From: Spirochaetota bacterium
Lineage (GTDB): Bacteria; Spirochaetota; UBA4802; UBA5550
Length of the DNA: 37,943 nucleotides
Direction of reading: 5' to 3'
NCBI GenBank assembly: GCA_016933025.1
Contig: JAFGBT010000013.1
Location: forward strand, 1 to 37,943
Each line of letters starts with the position of its first letter. Within the stretch, counting starts at the first letter, position 1. Of this stretch, positions 7,589 to 16,049 are shown piece after piece. The notes below the pieces were generated by a model. It was given only the letters and a program-made list of their open reading frames with translations. It was not told the origin of the DNA and searched no databases. The position numbers and the translations under genes were made by a program.

Positions 7589-9253
7589 TTAATCACGAAC
7601 CAGAGCCACGATCAGCATTCCCAGGAGCAGGGCCGCGGCGGCGTACACTATCCAGTCGCCGAGGATGGCATATGGCGTTTTTGATTCAAGGAGCACAATT
7701 TCACCGTGCAGACATTCCTTAGTGAAAAGACCGGAGCGTACCACCGCCTTGCCGGCGGGCGATATTATCGCGGAAATGCCGTTATTGGCGGCCCGTATAA
7801 GGTACCGGCGGGTTTCGATCGCGCGCACCGAAGCCTGCCGCAGGTGGAGCACCGGCTCGGAAGACCTGCCGAACCAGCCGTCATTTGATATGTTGATGAG
7901 GCACCGCGCGCCGTCACTCACTGATCGGCGCACGTGCCAGCCGTACAACGCCTCGAAGCAGATTGAAAGCCCTATGGTCCCCGCGTCGGTACGGGCCGCT
8001 GGCGGCGTCCCGCCCTTCAAAAATTCGGCCGGCGCGGTGAAGAAATCCCCTATAAAAGAGCCACCGGGAGCGGTCTCCGCAAAGGGAAGCAGAATGTTTT
8101 TATCATAAAACATCACGCTATCCCCCCTTGAAACAAGATACGCGGTGTTGTACACTCCGCTTCTGTCGATGTCGCGGCGTACTCCGCCGGCCGCGATGAG
8201 CCGCGCATCTTTCGTACTCGAAAAGATATGGGCAAGAAGCTTTCTGTCAACAAGACCCTCGGAGTTAAGCACGGTCTCAGGCCAGACGACAATTGTATTC
8301 CTTTCAATTTCACCGCCGCCGGTCTGGCGATGACCCGCCGGGTTCACTCCCTCATCTCCCGATTCAGCTGACGGCACCTCTTCACGTCCGTTTTTGGCCG
8401 AGCAACGCCCGGCAAGTCCGAGGCAGACGTTGACCCGCTCGATGAAATCATCACCGCTCCAACGCTCCTCCTGCGTAAAGTTCGGCTGCACGATAATTAC
8501 GGGGACCCGCCCTCCGCCTGCGGCAAGCGATTTTACGACGTACTGCCGGCGGACGGCACCGTAGCAGAGTGGAATGATCAGAGCGAGAGCGAGTAGCGCA
8601 AGGGGGAAGCGGTTGCGCCGATAAAAGTTTTTCAGCCATGTCGTGTTCAACGCATTCAGTGCACCCTGTTTGATGTCGCGAAATCCGATCTCCCTCAGGA
8701 GAAACGCCATCAGCCCGTTAATCATCACCACAAGAAAGGAAACGCCGTAAATACCGGTGATGTCAGCCATCTGCATGAAAAGATTCCAGGGCTGAAGCGC
8801 GTACCCGGCGAAACCCCATGGCACAAGCAGCGGTATAAGCTCGCGTAAAAATTCCGTTACCACCCAGAGGGACGGCACGACAATGACGTAAAAAACCGGG
8901 GGAAAGCGTCTTGAAAGCTTTGTTCCCTTCATGAAATCATACAGTACCGCGAATATCCCGTACACAAAACCGTGCGGAATCATGAGGCCTGCGATCATAA
9001 AAATCACGCCGGTGATGATCGACGTGCCGTACTGCCAGATCATGGCATAAAAAAGCCAGTACCCCATGCACAGCGACGCGATGCAGCCCCATACGGCCCC
9101 GGCAAGGAACTTGCGCAACAGGGAATGATTGCGTTCCAGCTCCATAAAAAACGGCACCAGGGCGATAAGCATAAGCGGCCATAGCGAGAAATCAAGATAA
9201 ACAATGGGGAAAGAGATGACATACAACAGGACGGAGATAAACGGAAGAACCAT
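7589..9253 (-). CDS. lnt: Apolipoprotein N-acyltransferase
   Basis: Inner-membrane enzyme adding the third acyl chain to the N-terminal Cys of lipoproteins. An N-terminal multi-TM region (residues 1-235) is followed by a periplasmic carbon-nitrogen-hydrolase domain. The triad is Glu326 (VVWPET), Lys385 (YDKNILLPFAE) and Cys432 (SICFEALYG), and a final TM segment closes the protein. The ATG at 9253 is chosen (554 aa); a TTG at 9265, touching the stop of the upstream gene, is also possible. The hydrolase domain carries a low-complexity hydrophilic insertion (about residues 283-318, Gly/Glu/Ser-rich) absent from typical family members. Last gene of the yggS-proC-M23-lnt operon. Its presence fits the several lipoproteins encoded in this window. 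Confidence 0.95.
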   Translation of the reverse strand: MVLPFISVLLYVISFPIVYLDFSLWPLMLIALVPFFMELERNHSLLRKFLAGAVWGCIASLCMGYWLFYAMIWQYGTSIITGVIFMIAGLMIPHGFVYGIFAVLYDFMKGTKLSRRFPPVFYVIVVPSLWVVTEFLRELIPLLVPWGFAGYALQPWNLFMQMADITGIYGVSFLVVMINGLMAFLLREIGFRDIKQGALNALNTTWLKNFYRRNRFPLALLALALIIPLCYGAVRRQYVVKSLAAGGGRVPVIIVQPNFTQEERWSGDDFIERVNVCLGLAGRCSAKNGREEVPSAESGDEGVNPAGHRQTGGGEIERNTIVVWPETVLNSEGLVDRKLLAHIFSSTKDARLIAAGGVRRDIDRSGVYNTAYLVSRGDSVMFYDKNILLPFAETAPGGSFIGDFFTAPAEFLKGGTPPAARTDAGTIGLSICFEALYGWHVRRSVSDGARCLINISNDGWFGRSSEPVLHLRQASVRAIETRRYLIRAANNGISAIISPAGKAVVRSGLFTKECLHGEIVLLESKTPYAILGDWIVYAAAALLLGMLIVALVRD

Positions 9254-9265
9254 AAAGCGGCACAA

Positions 9266-10246
9266 TTACCAGATAAAGAGCAGCGGGTCGATATCCCACC
9301 CGTGTTTCATCACCGTAAAATGGAGATGCGGGCCTGTCGACAATCCCGTGGAACCGACATGGCCGATCACCATGTCTTTGGTGACCCAGTCCCCGATCTT
9401 CACGTTGATTGAATTGAGGTGGCCGTACAGGGTGGTATACCCATCATGATGCTGGATCATTACGGTTTTTCCGAATCCGCCGCGCCAGCCGGTGAATATG
9501 ACCATCCCCTCACGGGCCGGATTGATCGGGGTATTAAAGGATGAACAGATATCCACGCCATTGTGGAACTTAAAGGTCCCATCCTGGATATACGGGTGCC
9601 GCCGATCACCGAAAAGTGAGGTAAAGTTCCCCCTGAGAGGAGACTGGAATATATACTTGATTCTGTAGAGCTTTTCAAGCGAATTGTTGACGATCACGGG
9701 CCTCTGGTCCTTGAAAAACACAAACCTGATGTCATCGGTCGACACTAACCGGAAAATACCGGGCATATAATCGCCGCGCACCACGCCGCGGTAATTAAGA
9801 AGCTTCCGCATGCGCCGCACGTCGAATATATCATCGATCGCCAGCAGGACCCCGTCCTGCGCCGGGACGATAATTTCTATGCCGCTCTTCGGGACAAATG
9901 AAGTGATGAATGGGTTCGCCGCAACCAGGGTGTCTATGCTTATGTTGTGCATGTAGGCAACATCCCAGTAGGACTCTCCCCCGGCCATTTTATGGAAGGA
10001 AAGCCTGACCCCCGGGTTATAGGGGTAGTTTTTTGCGAGGCGGATATATTCCCCGGCATCGGTGAAGAGAGGGAAGCCTTCCTTCGACACATAACTGCCT
10101 TTCTTTACCGTCACGCGGTCGCGGACTATGGCATTGATGACGTTTCCCACAACCAGTATGGCGGCAAGGACCGCACCGACGATAATCAGGCGGTCATTCT
10201 TCACCCCGCGCTGCCGAAACCTTTTACGAGGCATCCGGTAGTTCAT
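9266..10246 (-). CDS. M23 peptidase with LysM-like domain
   Basis: Membrane-anchored, periplasm-facing peptidoglycan hydrolase or hydrolase regulator, 326 aa. The ATG at 10246 has a good GGGAG site 8 nt upstream and overlaps the proC stop by one base (TAATG). Order: basic cytoplasmic tail, one TM segment (LIIVGAVLAAILVVGNVI), a LysM-like segment (GESYWDVAYMHNISIDTLVAANPF), a linker and a C-terminal LytM barrel. Zinc-site signatures are all present: FHNGVDI, YGHLN and the HxH of GPHLHF (about residues 307 and 309), so it should be catalytically competent. The frame extends to 10321, but that would run far into proC. The tail after HLHF is short, so the protein ends with its catalytic barrel. 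Confidence 0.93.
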   Translation of the reverse strand: MNYRMPRKRFRQRGVKNDRLIIVGAVLAAILVVGNVINAIVRDRVTVKKGSYVSKEGFPLFTDAGEYIRLAKNYPYNPGVRLSFHKMAGGESYWDVAYMHNISIDTLVAANPFITSFVPKSGIEIIVPAQDGVLLAIDDIFDVRRMRKLLNYRGVVRGDYMPGIFRLVSTDDIRFVFFKDQRPVIVNNSLEKLYRIKYIFQSPLRGNFTSLFGDRRHPYIQDGTFKFHNGVDICSSFNTPINPAREGMVIFTGWRGGFGKTVMIQHHDGYTTLYGHLNSINVKIGDWVTKDMVIGHVGSTGLSTGPHLHFTVMKHGWDIDPLLFIW

Positions 10247-11058
10247 TACTTCTCTCCCAATTTCTGAGACTTCTGCGCGGCCTTCTCGACAGCGTCCATG
10301 ACGATTCCGGCAAAACCGCACCGCTCGAGCACATGTATTCCCTCGATGGTGGTTCCCCCGGGCGATGTCACCCGCCCCCGCAGGGACATCGGGTCCTCGC
10401 CGCTCTCAAGAATATATTTCGCGGAACCCAGCACGGTCTGCGCGGCAAGGATCAGCGCCTTGTCCCTCGGTATGCCGAGCTTCACTCCGCCGTCCGCCAG
10501 CGCCTGTATAAACGTGAATACGTAGGCCGGCCCGCTCCCCGACAGTCCCGTGACCGCGTCCATCAATTTCTCGGGCAAAACGATCACTCTGCCGATCTGT
10601 GAAAATATCCCTTCGACCTCCCGAAGCGACGCTGTGTCGACATTCCTGTTGTGAGAGAGCACCGACATGCCCTCGCCCACCATTGCCGGGGTGTTTGGCA
10701 TAACCCTGACTATTTTAGCCGAGGGACCGAGCGCCTTTTCCATTGCGCCAATGCTAACGCCGGCCGCGATAGAGACGACAATCGCATCGGGAGAAATACT
10801 CTCCCTGACAGCATCCAGAACGATACCGACAGTATCGGGTTTCACCGCCACGATCAGTATTTCCGAGGCCCGAACGAGCGACTCAAGAGATTCCGACTGC
10901 GCGATACCCCCCGCGCGCGCGAGATCGGCGGCCTTCCTGGCGTCAATGTCATAGACCGTCAATATTCGGGAATCACCTCCCGCCGCCAGGCGCGAAACAA
11001 TGGCAGATCCCATGTTCCCCGCACCGATACAGCCGATGCTTTTCTTGCCGGCTTTCAT
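10246..11058 (-). CDS. proC: Pyrroline-5-carboxylate reductase
   Basis: Last step of proline synthesis: reduction of pyrroline-5-carboxylate with NAD(P)H in the cytoplasm. 270 aa, the usual length. The Rossmann motif GAGNMG (residues 12-17), the VRVMPNTPAMVGEGM segment and the C-terminal dimer/active-site signature (SGSGPAYVFTFIQALADGGVKLGIPR and VTSPGGTTIEGI) are all intact. The start codon overlaps the yggS stop as ATGA (11055-11058), so translation is coupled. The yggS-proC pairing is a widespread conserved gene neighbourhood. Confidence 0.97.
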   Translation of the reverse strand: MKAGKKSIGCIGAGNMGSAIVSRLAAGGDSRILTVYDIDARKAADLARAGGIAQSESLESLVRASEILIVAVKPDTVGIVLDAVRESISPDAIVVSIAAGVSIGAMEKALGPSAKIVRVMPNTPAMVGEGMSVLSHNRNVDTASLREVEGIFSQIGRVIVLPEKLMDAVTGLSGSGPAYVFTFIQALADGGVKLGIPRDKALILAAQTVLGSAKYILESGEDPMSLRGRVTSPGGTTIEGIHVLERCGFAGIVMDAVEKAAQKSQKLGEK

Positions 11059-11741
11059 CCAGCGTCCCTCTCTCCAAATAGTGCCGTTCCGATCCGAACC
11101 ATTGTGGCGCCTTCCTCAACCGCAATCCTGAAATCGGAAGACATCCCCATCGAAAGCTCAATGAGTTCGGTATTCATTGCGCGGTTGATATCATCAAGGA
11201 GCTTCCTTGCAGACCTGAAGGTCCCTCGTATCAATTCTCTGTCGTCGGTAAACGGGGCCATCGTCATGAGCCCCTTAAGGTCCAGGTTCTTCATCCCGCG
11301 CATCGCCACGGCGAGTTCCAGAGCGGAGCCGGCCGGCACGCCGCTCTTGGTTTCCTCACCCGATGTGTTCACCTGGATGAGCACCTTCTGCTTCTTGCCG
11401 ATCCGCGCTGCCTCCTGGTCAACCTTCTCCGCCGTGCTGACCGAATCAATGGAATGGATCATGTCAAAAAACCTCACCGCGTCGCGGGCCTTGTTCGACT
11501 GAAGGTGGCCAACCATGTGAAAGATGTACTCACCTTTCAGTTCGGGGATCTTCCTCTTTGCCTCCTGAACCTTATTCTCGCCGAACAGCCTGATGCCGCA
11601 ATCGATCGCGGCCTGTATCGCGTCGACAGAGAATGTTTTACTAACTGCTATTATGTGGATATCACCGGAATTCCGCCCCGACGCGGCGGCCCTCTCTTCT
11701 ATTTCTTTCAGGATCCGGTTATAGTTTTCAATTACGCCCAT
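11055..11741 (-). CDS. yggS: YggS/PLPBP family pyridoxal-phosphate homeostasis protein
   Basis: Single-domain PLP-binding protein with the fold of alanine-racemase barrels, involved in vitamin B6 and amino-acid homeostasis; no enzymatic activity is known for the family. The PLP lysine is in IHIIAVSKTF, and FGENKVQE, FHMVGHLQSNK, VNTSGEETKSG and LSMGMSSDF are the expected family motifs. Start chosen at the second of two adjacent ATGs (11741, 228 aa), which has AGGA about 7 nt upstream. The frame is open to 11792, but that would add an atypical Cys-rich leader. First gene of the four-gene minus-strand operon, overlapping proC by 4 nt. Confidence 0.95.
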   Translation of the reverse strand: MGVIENYNRILKEIEERAAASGRNSGDIHIIAVSKTFSVDAIQAAIDCGIRLFGENKVQEAKRKIPELKGEYIFHMVGHLQSNKARDAVRFFDMIHSIDSVSTAEKVDQEAARIGKKQKVLIQVNTSGEETKSGVPAGSALELAVAMRGMKNLDLKGLMTMAPFTDDRELIRGTFRSARKLLDDINRAMNTELIELSMGMSSDFRIAVEEGATMVRIGTALFGERDAG

Positions 11742-12082
11742 CATGCCTTCCTGTCCACCGTCCGGATAGCAGCAACCATGTATTCTTAACATGATTTTTT
11801 ATCAGCCCGAACGGGCGGTGAAAAAAAGCCATGAATAAATTGCTGTCTATTTAGCATAAATCAACATTAATTGCAAGTCTTTTCTTTTTCTGTGGCAACT
11901 GATGGAAAAAAATTGAAACGCGCCCGCCCACAGCCGTGATGTCAGTGGTCCCGACGTGTTTTCTGAAATTTAATTAATATTGACGGATTGCCACCCGCAG
12001 GTTAATCAAGATAGTCTTATCACGCCTGGATCCGGCGGCGGCAACGGCCGTACGGGGAGGCCGTGGATCTTAATATGTAAAC
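11742..12082. other. Divergent intergenic region
   Basis: 341 nt between the divergent yggS operon and the MBL-fold gene. It must hold promoters for both. I see only a small GC hairpin (GCCCG/CGGGC, 11805-11816) and AT-rich tracts at 11830-11900; no confident -10/-35 pair, RNA or gene is recognised. Confidence 0.5.
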
Positions 12083-12868
12083 ATGAAAATCAAGCTTGCA
12101 TTTCTCGGCACCGGCACCTGCAATTCAACTCCGCGTAATCCGTCGGCGCTTGCCATCTCCAACGGCAATGAAGTCGCGCTGATAGACTGCGGCGGCGGTT
12201 GCTATCATCAACTCAGCCGATTGAGCCGCGACTACTTCAGACACGAGGCAATCAGCACGGTGCTCCTCACTCACTTCCACGCCGACCATGCCTCCGGCCT
12301 CATCGACCTGATCTGGGGCGAGATGTGGGATGCAAACGCCCCGCGGGTCAAGCCGCTCGTTATCGCCGGGCCGCCGGGAACAGGGCGCTTCATCAACGGG
12401 CGCCTCCTCCCCTTTATCGGGGATTACCCTATAAAGTTCAGGATAGAAACCGTGGATCTATCTGACGGTGAAGCCCTCACAACATCATTTTTCACCGCCC
12501 GTTCACATACAGTCGCCCACGACGACTCATCCGCCGGATACCTTATCACGGCGGGCGGGACGAGGCTGGCGGTCACCGGTGACACCGGCTTCTGCGACAG
12601 CCTCGTATCCCTCCTTTCGGGCTCCGACCTGGCTGTCATGGAGTGGAGCAGTGCGGACAGAGAAAGTTCGCCGATCCATGTGTCCAGCGGAGATATCGAG
12701 CGGCTGATACAGGCCGGCGTTCTGCCCCGACGGGTCTACGTCACCCACATGTATCTTTCCGCCGGAATATCCCGCGAGGAGGGCGTGCGTAAAAGACGGG
12801 AATTTCTGGGAACGCACGGAGACGGCTTTATCTTTCCTGACGACCTGGATGTAATCGATATCGGATGA
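12083..12868 (+). CDS. MBL-fold hydrolase, RNase Z-like
   Basis: Metallo-beta-lactamase-fold protein of 261 aa. The dinuclear-zinc motif HxHxDH is at residues 64-69 (THFHADHASG), with further ligand-type residues in TVAHDDS (His), VTGDTG (Asp) and YVTHMY (His). The early FLGTGTCNSTPRNPSALAI and CGGGCYHQL segments resemble RNase Z / ElaC and related phosphodiesterases, but the exosite arm typical of tRNase Z is not obvious. A tRNA 3' processing role is therefore only possible. The tRNA in this window lacks an encoded CCA, compatible with a genome using RNase Z, but this is weak context. No clear Shine-Dalgarno before the ATG. Single gene, transcribed toward adk. Confidence 0.85.
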   Translation: MKIKLAFLGTGTCNSTPRNPSALAISNGNEVALIDCGGGCYHQLSRLSRDYFRHEAISTVLLTHFHADHASGLIDLIWGEMWDANAPRVKPLVIAGPPGTGRFINGRLLPFIGDYPIKFRIETVDLSDGEALTTSFFTARSHTVAHDDSSAGYLITAGGTRLAVTGDTGFCDSLVSLLSGSDLAVMEWSSADRESSPIHVSSGDIERLIQAGVLPRRVYVTHMYLSAGISREEGVRKRREFLGTHGDGFIFPDDLDVIDIG

Positions 12869-13019
12869 CAGGAACGCTGTCCTTCCCCGTTGGCGCGACA
12901 GCGGGGGGTCACGGAAAACCGTGATCCGGACAAATAATTAGAAAATTATCATAAAAACTTTCTTTACTTTTATATGCCGTCTTTTCATCCTGTAAAAAAA
13001 TGTCTGGAGAGGTGTTTTT

Positions 13020-13712
13020 ATGAATATTCTCATTTTTGGGCCCAATGGAAGCGGAAAAGGAACGCAGGGCGCTATTGTACAAAAAAAGTATACCGTAACA
13101 CATATTGAATCAGGCGTTATTTTCAGGGAAAATATTAAAGGCGGCACCGAGCTCGGCAAAAAAGCCAAGGAATACATTGATCGCGGCGACCTGGTGCCCG
13201 ATGACATCACCATCCCGATGATCCTGGATAGACTCCAAAAAGACGACTGCAAGAAAGGCTGGCTCCTCGACGGGTTTCCCCGAAATGACGAGCAGGCAAA
13301 GGCGCTTGACTCGGCACTGAAAAAAGCGGGAATAAAGTTAGACTATGTCATTGAAATTATTCTGGACCGTGAAATTGCAAAAAACCGTATCATGGGAAGA
13401 AGGCTGTGCGCCAATGACAACAACCACCCGAACAATATATTCATTGATGCCATTAAACCGGCTGAAAAAGACGGCGGGATCGTATGCCGGGTCTGCGGCG
13501 GGGCGCTCTCAGCCCGGTCTGACGATCAGGACGAAGTTGCGATCAACAAGCGTCACGATATTTATTATGATAAAAACAAGGGAACCATAGCTGCGGTAGA
13601 ATATTTCAAGAAGCTATCAAAAGAAAATAACGGCGTACCGAAGGTAATCGAGCTGGACGGCAAGCCGGGGGTGAAAGAGGTTAGCGAAGAGTTAATGAAA
13701 AAACTCGGTTAA
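13020..13712 (+). CDS. adk: Adenylate kinase
   Basis: Converts ATP + AMP to two ADP in the cytoplasm. 230 aa. P-loop GPNGSGKGTQ (residues 7-16; Asn in place of the common Pro), AMP-site residues in ESGVIFRE and LLDGFPRN, and LID Arg in MGRRL. The LID carries Cys130, Cys156 and Cys159 with Asp132 or His136 nearby, suggesting a structural zinc. The wording of the LID (CxNDNNHPNNIFIDAIKP and CRVCGG with RSDDQDE) closely resembles the Desulfovibrio-type enzyme as I remember it. Start supported by GGAGAGG 7 nt upstream. A monocistronic gene by spacing. Confidence 0.95.
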   Translation: MNILIFGPNGSGKGTQGAIVQKKYTVTHIESGVIFRENIKGGTELGKKAKEYIDRGDLVPDDITIPMILDRLQKDDCKKGWLLDGFPRNDEQAKALDSALKKAGIKLDYVIEIILDREIAKNRIMGRRLCANDNNHPNNIFIDAIKPAEKDGGIVCRVCGGALSARSDDQDEVAINKRHDIYYDKNKGTIAAVEYFKKLSKENNGVPKVIELDGKPGVKEVSEELMKKLG

Positions 13713-13871
13713 TGGCACCGTTTCAGGGGCTCATTAATACGCTTGACATCTCTTGTAAATTTTGAGAAGCTGGCCCCGGTCTGGCGGTGTTTGTTTCTCA
13801 AAATCACCCGCGAACGCACGTTCCACTGCAGCCCGAGTTGAGGCAGAAGATTAAAAGGAGAGGAGTAACCC

Positions 13872-13908
13872 GGGTGGGGAGAAACAGCAAAACCGTATAT
13901 CCCCACCC
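13872..13908. other. Hairpin in the adk-13963 intergenic region
   Basis: GGGTGGGG (13872-13879) pairs with CCCCACCC (13901-13908) across a 21-nt loop. No U-run follows on the plus strand, so it is not a canonical terminator for adk. The rest of the 250-nt gap (13713-13962) shows nothing I recognise. Confidence 0.35.
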
Positions 13909-13962
13909 TGCCGTTTATTCATATTATTAACCGGATGTTCACTAAACAATATTAAACCTAAT

Positions 13963-14388
13963 ATGCAAAACATTTCAATGGAAAAAATATTCAAAAAAGC
14001 CGTCATCTTAATTTGTCTTCCAATCATTCTCAATATAGCGATTACTGTCTATTGCTTCTATAACAGAAGCCTTTCGGAATTTAAAGGATATTTTCTCGGC
14101 ACCATGCTGAGCATGTTCTTCTCGCTTGTATGGGTATTTATCGCCCGGAAGGCGATCGTTTCGAATATAATGGTAATGTTTACCGTCACGCTTGCATCAT
14201 TCCCGATAAAAATAGTATTTCTGGCCATAATCGCGCTGAGCGGTCTCTTTTTCTTCAATATGGACCAGATTTTTTTCGGTTCGTCCTTCCTCCTGGGCAC
14301 GATACTGAGCCTTTTTATTGAAGTATGGTTCTTGATCACGGCAAATAAAATACAGAGAAAGCTTAAATCGGGATTAAAAAGCTCGTAA
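13963..14388 (+). CDS. Small four-TM membrane protein, AtpI-like topology
   Basis: 141-aa integral membrane protein with four hydrophobic helices (about residues 12-32, 42-62, 68-96 and 104-126) and a basic C-terminus. Spacing and content of the helices resemble ATP synthase subunit I (AtpI) proteins, but no ATP synthase genes are nearby and the similarity is topological only. It lies 26 nt before the histidine-kinase-like gene and in the same direction. It may therefore belong to that unit as a membrane partner. An ATG at 13978 is an alternative start; neither has a good ribosome site. Confidence 0.7.
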   Translation: MQNISMEKIFKKAVILICLPIILNIAITVYCFYNRSLSEFKGYFLGTMLSMFFSLVWVFIARKAIVSNIMVMFTVTLASFPIKIVFLAIIALSGLFFFNMDQIFFGSSFLLGTILSLFIEVWFLITANKIQRKLKSGLKSS

Positions 14389-14414
14389 TAAATAGTACCG
14401 ACTTATTACCGCAT

Positions 14415-16049
14415 ATGAAGAGTAAAGAACTGAGCAATCTCTCCAAAGAAGATCTGATCCAGAAAATCAACGATCTGCAGAAGAAATACCTGATCAGCTC
14501 TGGCGAGAATGACAAGGTACAGATCGATTACCGGACCCTCCTCGAGGCGACTTCGGATATCATTTTCGTCATCGATAAAGACGGGAATCTCGTCTACATC
14601 AATTCAGCCTGGAAGGAATTTTTCCCGTCATGGGCGGGAAAGACTCTCGGGGGACATTTTCTGGACAACATCCCGGCCATAGAAAAAGAACGGGCCTCTT
14701 TCGTTTTCAACGAAGTCATCCATAACGGAAAAACCTTTGAAAACGAAATGATGAAGACCTATAACGAGAAAAACCAGAAGATATACATGACCATGAGCCT
14801 GAACCCGGTGAAATCCGACAACGACGAGATTGTCTGCCTCATCGGCATCATGAAGAACATAACCGAAAAGCATATCGCGGAAAAGAAATCGAAGGAATAC
14901 AGCCGCATACTGGAGATTAAGGTCAAGGAACAGCTGACACAGGCCCAGGAACTGAAGGGCCTGCGCGACTTCAATGAAGACATCATCAACCACGCGCCCA
15001 TCGGCATTTTCGTGATGGACCCGTCCGGCATAATACTGAGCGAAAACACATCGCTGAAGAAAATCATGGCCCATGGAGAGGGGCAGACGATAATAGGCAC
15101 GAATTTATTGAACAACAAGGGGTTCGTCGAAAGCGAGCTGGGCAGGCTTTACGAGCTCTCCCGTCTTGATAAAAAGATAGGGCGCGCCTTTGACATACCC
15201 TATACATCCATCATAAGCGGCCGCCAGCTCACCATCAATGCCACGGTGGTTCCGGTCACCGATGCAAAAGGGACCATCGAGAAAATTATCTTTATGGTGG
15301 AAGACCATACCGAACAGGCTGCGATCACCAGGCGGGTGTACGAGGCTGAAAAGCTTTCCGCCCTCGGCATCCTGTCGTCCGGGGTCGCCTCCGAGCTGAA
15401 GTACTACGTCAGCAAAATGGTGATGGACCTGAATTTTGTCGACAATAATCTCGAGGAGGGAAGCCCGGCGATCGAATATCTGGACTCCCTCCATCACCAG
15501 GTGGGCAGGATAAAAAACATTACCGCGCAGCTTGTGAGCCTCTCGGCCGCAGATGAGAAAAGGAGGGATATCTGCGACATCAATAAGATATTAACAAGCC
15601 ATCAGGTGGATGTAATGCTGAAGCGGCTCCGCTCTGAGGGTTTTGAGATTGTCGTGGAGCCGGCGAATGAACCCGCGACAGTGCAGGCAAACCAGGAACA
15701 GCTGCAGCAGCTCTTTATCCAGTTCATCGAAAACGCCGAGGAAGCGATGCCTGAAAAAGGTACCATCAGCATCCAGGTAAAAACGAAACCGACGCCTTCC
15801 GGAAAAATCGCAATCATTACCATATCCGACACGGGAATAGGCATACCGGAGGAAAACCTGAAGAAAATATTTCAGCCGTTCTTCACCACCAAAGGGAAGG
15901 AAGCCACCGGCCTTGGGCTCATGATAACATCGGCGATCGTCCAGAACCTGGGGGGCGCGATCGGCCTGAAAAGCAGCCCCGGTGAGGGAACGTCATTCAG
16001 GATCGCCCTTCCGGTTGTTGAAAATCCGCCGGCCAAGGATGAGTCATGA
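14415..16049 (+). CDS. PAS-PAS histidine-kinase-like protein lacking the phospho-acceptor His
   Basis: 544-aa cytoplasmic sensor protein with no TM segments. Order: short coiled coil (1-35), PAS domain (about 38-150), coiled-coil linker, second PAS (about 185-300), DHp-like helices (305-380), HATPase_c (400-535). The ATPase part is intact: N-box Asn440 (IQFIENAEEAM), G1 DTGIGIP (472-478) and G2 TGLGL (498-502). In the DHp the expected AGVAHEINNPL reads SGVASELKYYV, so the phospho-acceptor His is Ser326. No other His stands in register. It may act by ATP-dependent switching rather than phosphotransfer (inference). Its stop overlaps the MoxR start as ATGA, and no response regulator is encoded in the window. 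Confidence 0.88.
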   Translation: MKSKELSNLSKEDLIQKINDLQKKYLISSGENDKVQIDYRTLLEATSDIIFVIDKDGNLVYINSAWKEFFPSWAGKTLGGHFLDNIPAIEKERASFVFNEVIHNGKTFENEMMKTYNEKNQKIYMTMSLNPVKSDNDEIVCLIGIMKNITEKHIAEKKSKEYSRILEIKVKEQLTQAQELKGLRDFNEDIINHAPIGIFVMDPSGIILSENTSLKKIMAHGEGQTIIGTNLLNNKGFVESELGRLYELSRLDKKIGRAFDIPYTSIISGRQLTINATVVPVTDAKGTIEKIIFMVEDHTEQAAITRRVYEAEKLSALGILSSGVASELKYYVSKMVMDLNFVDNNLEEGSPAIEYLDSLHHQVGRIKNITAQLVSLSAADEKRRDICDINKILTSHQVDVMLKRLRSEGFEIVVEPANEPATVQANQEQLQQLFIQFIENAEEAMPEKGTISIQVKTKPTPSGKIAIITISDTGIGIPEENLKKIFQPFFTTKGKEATGLGLMITSAIVQNLGGAIGLKSSPGEGTSFRIALPVVENPPAKDES

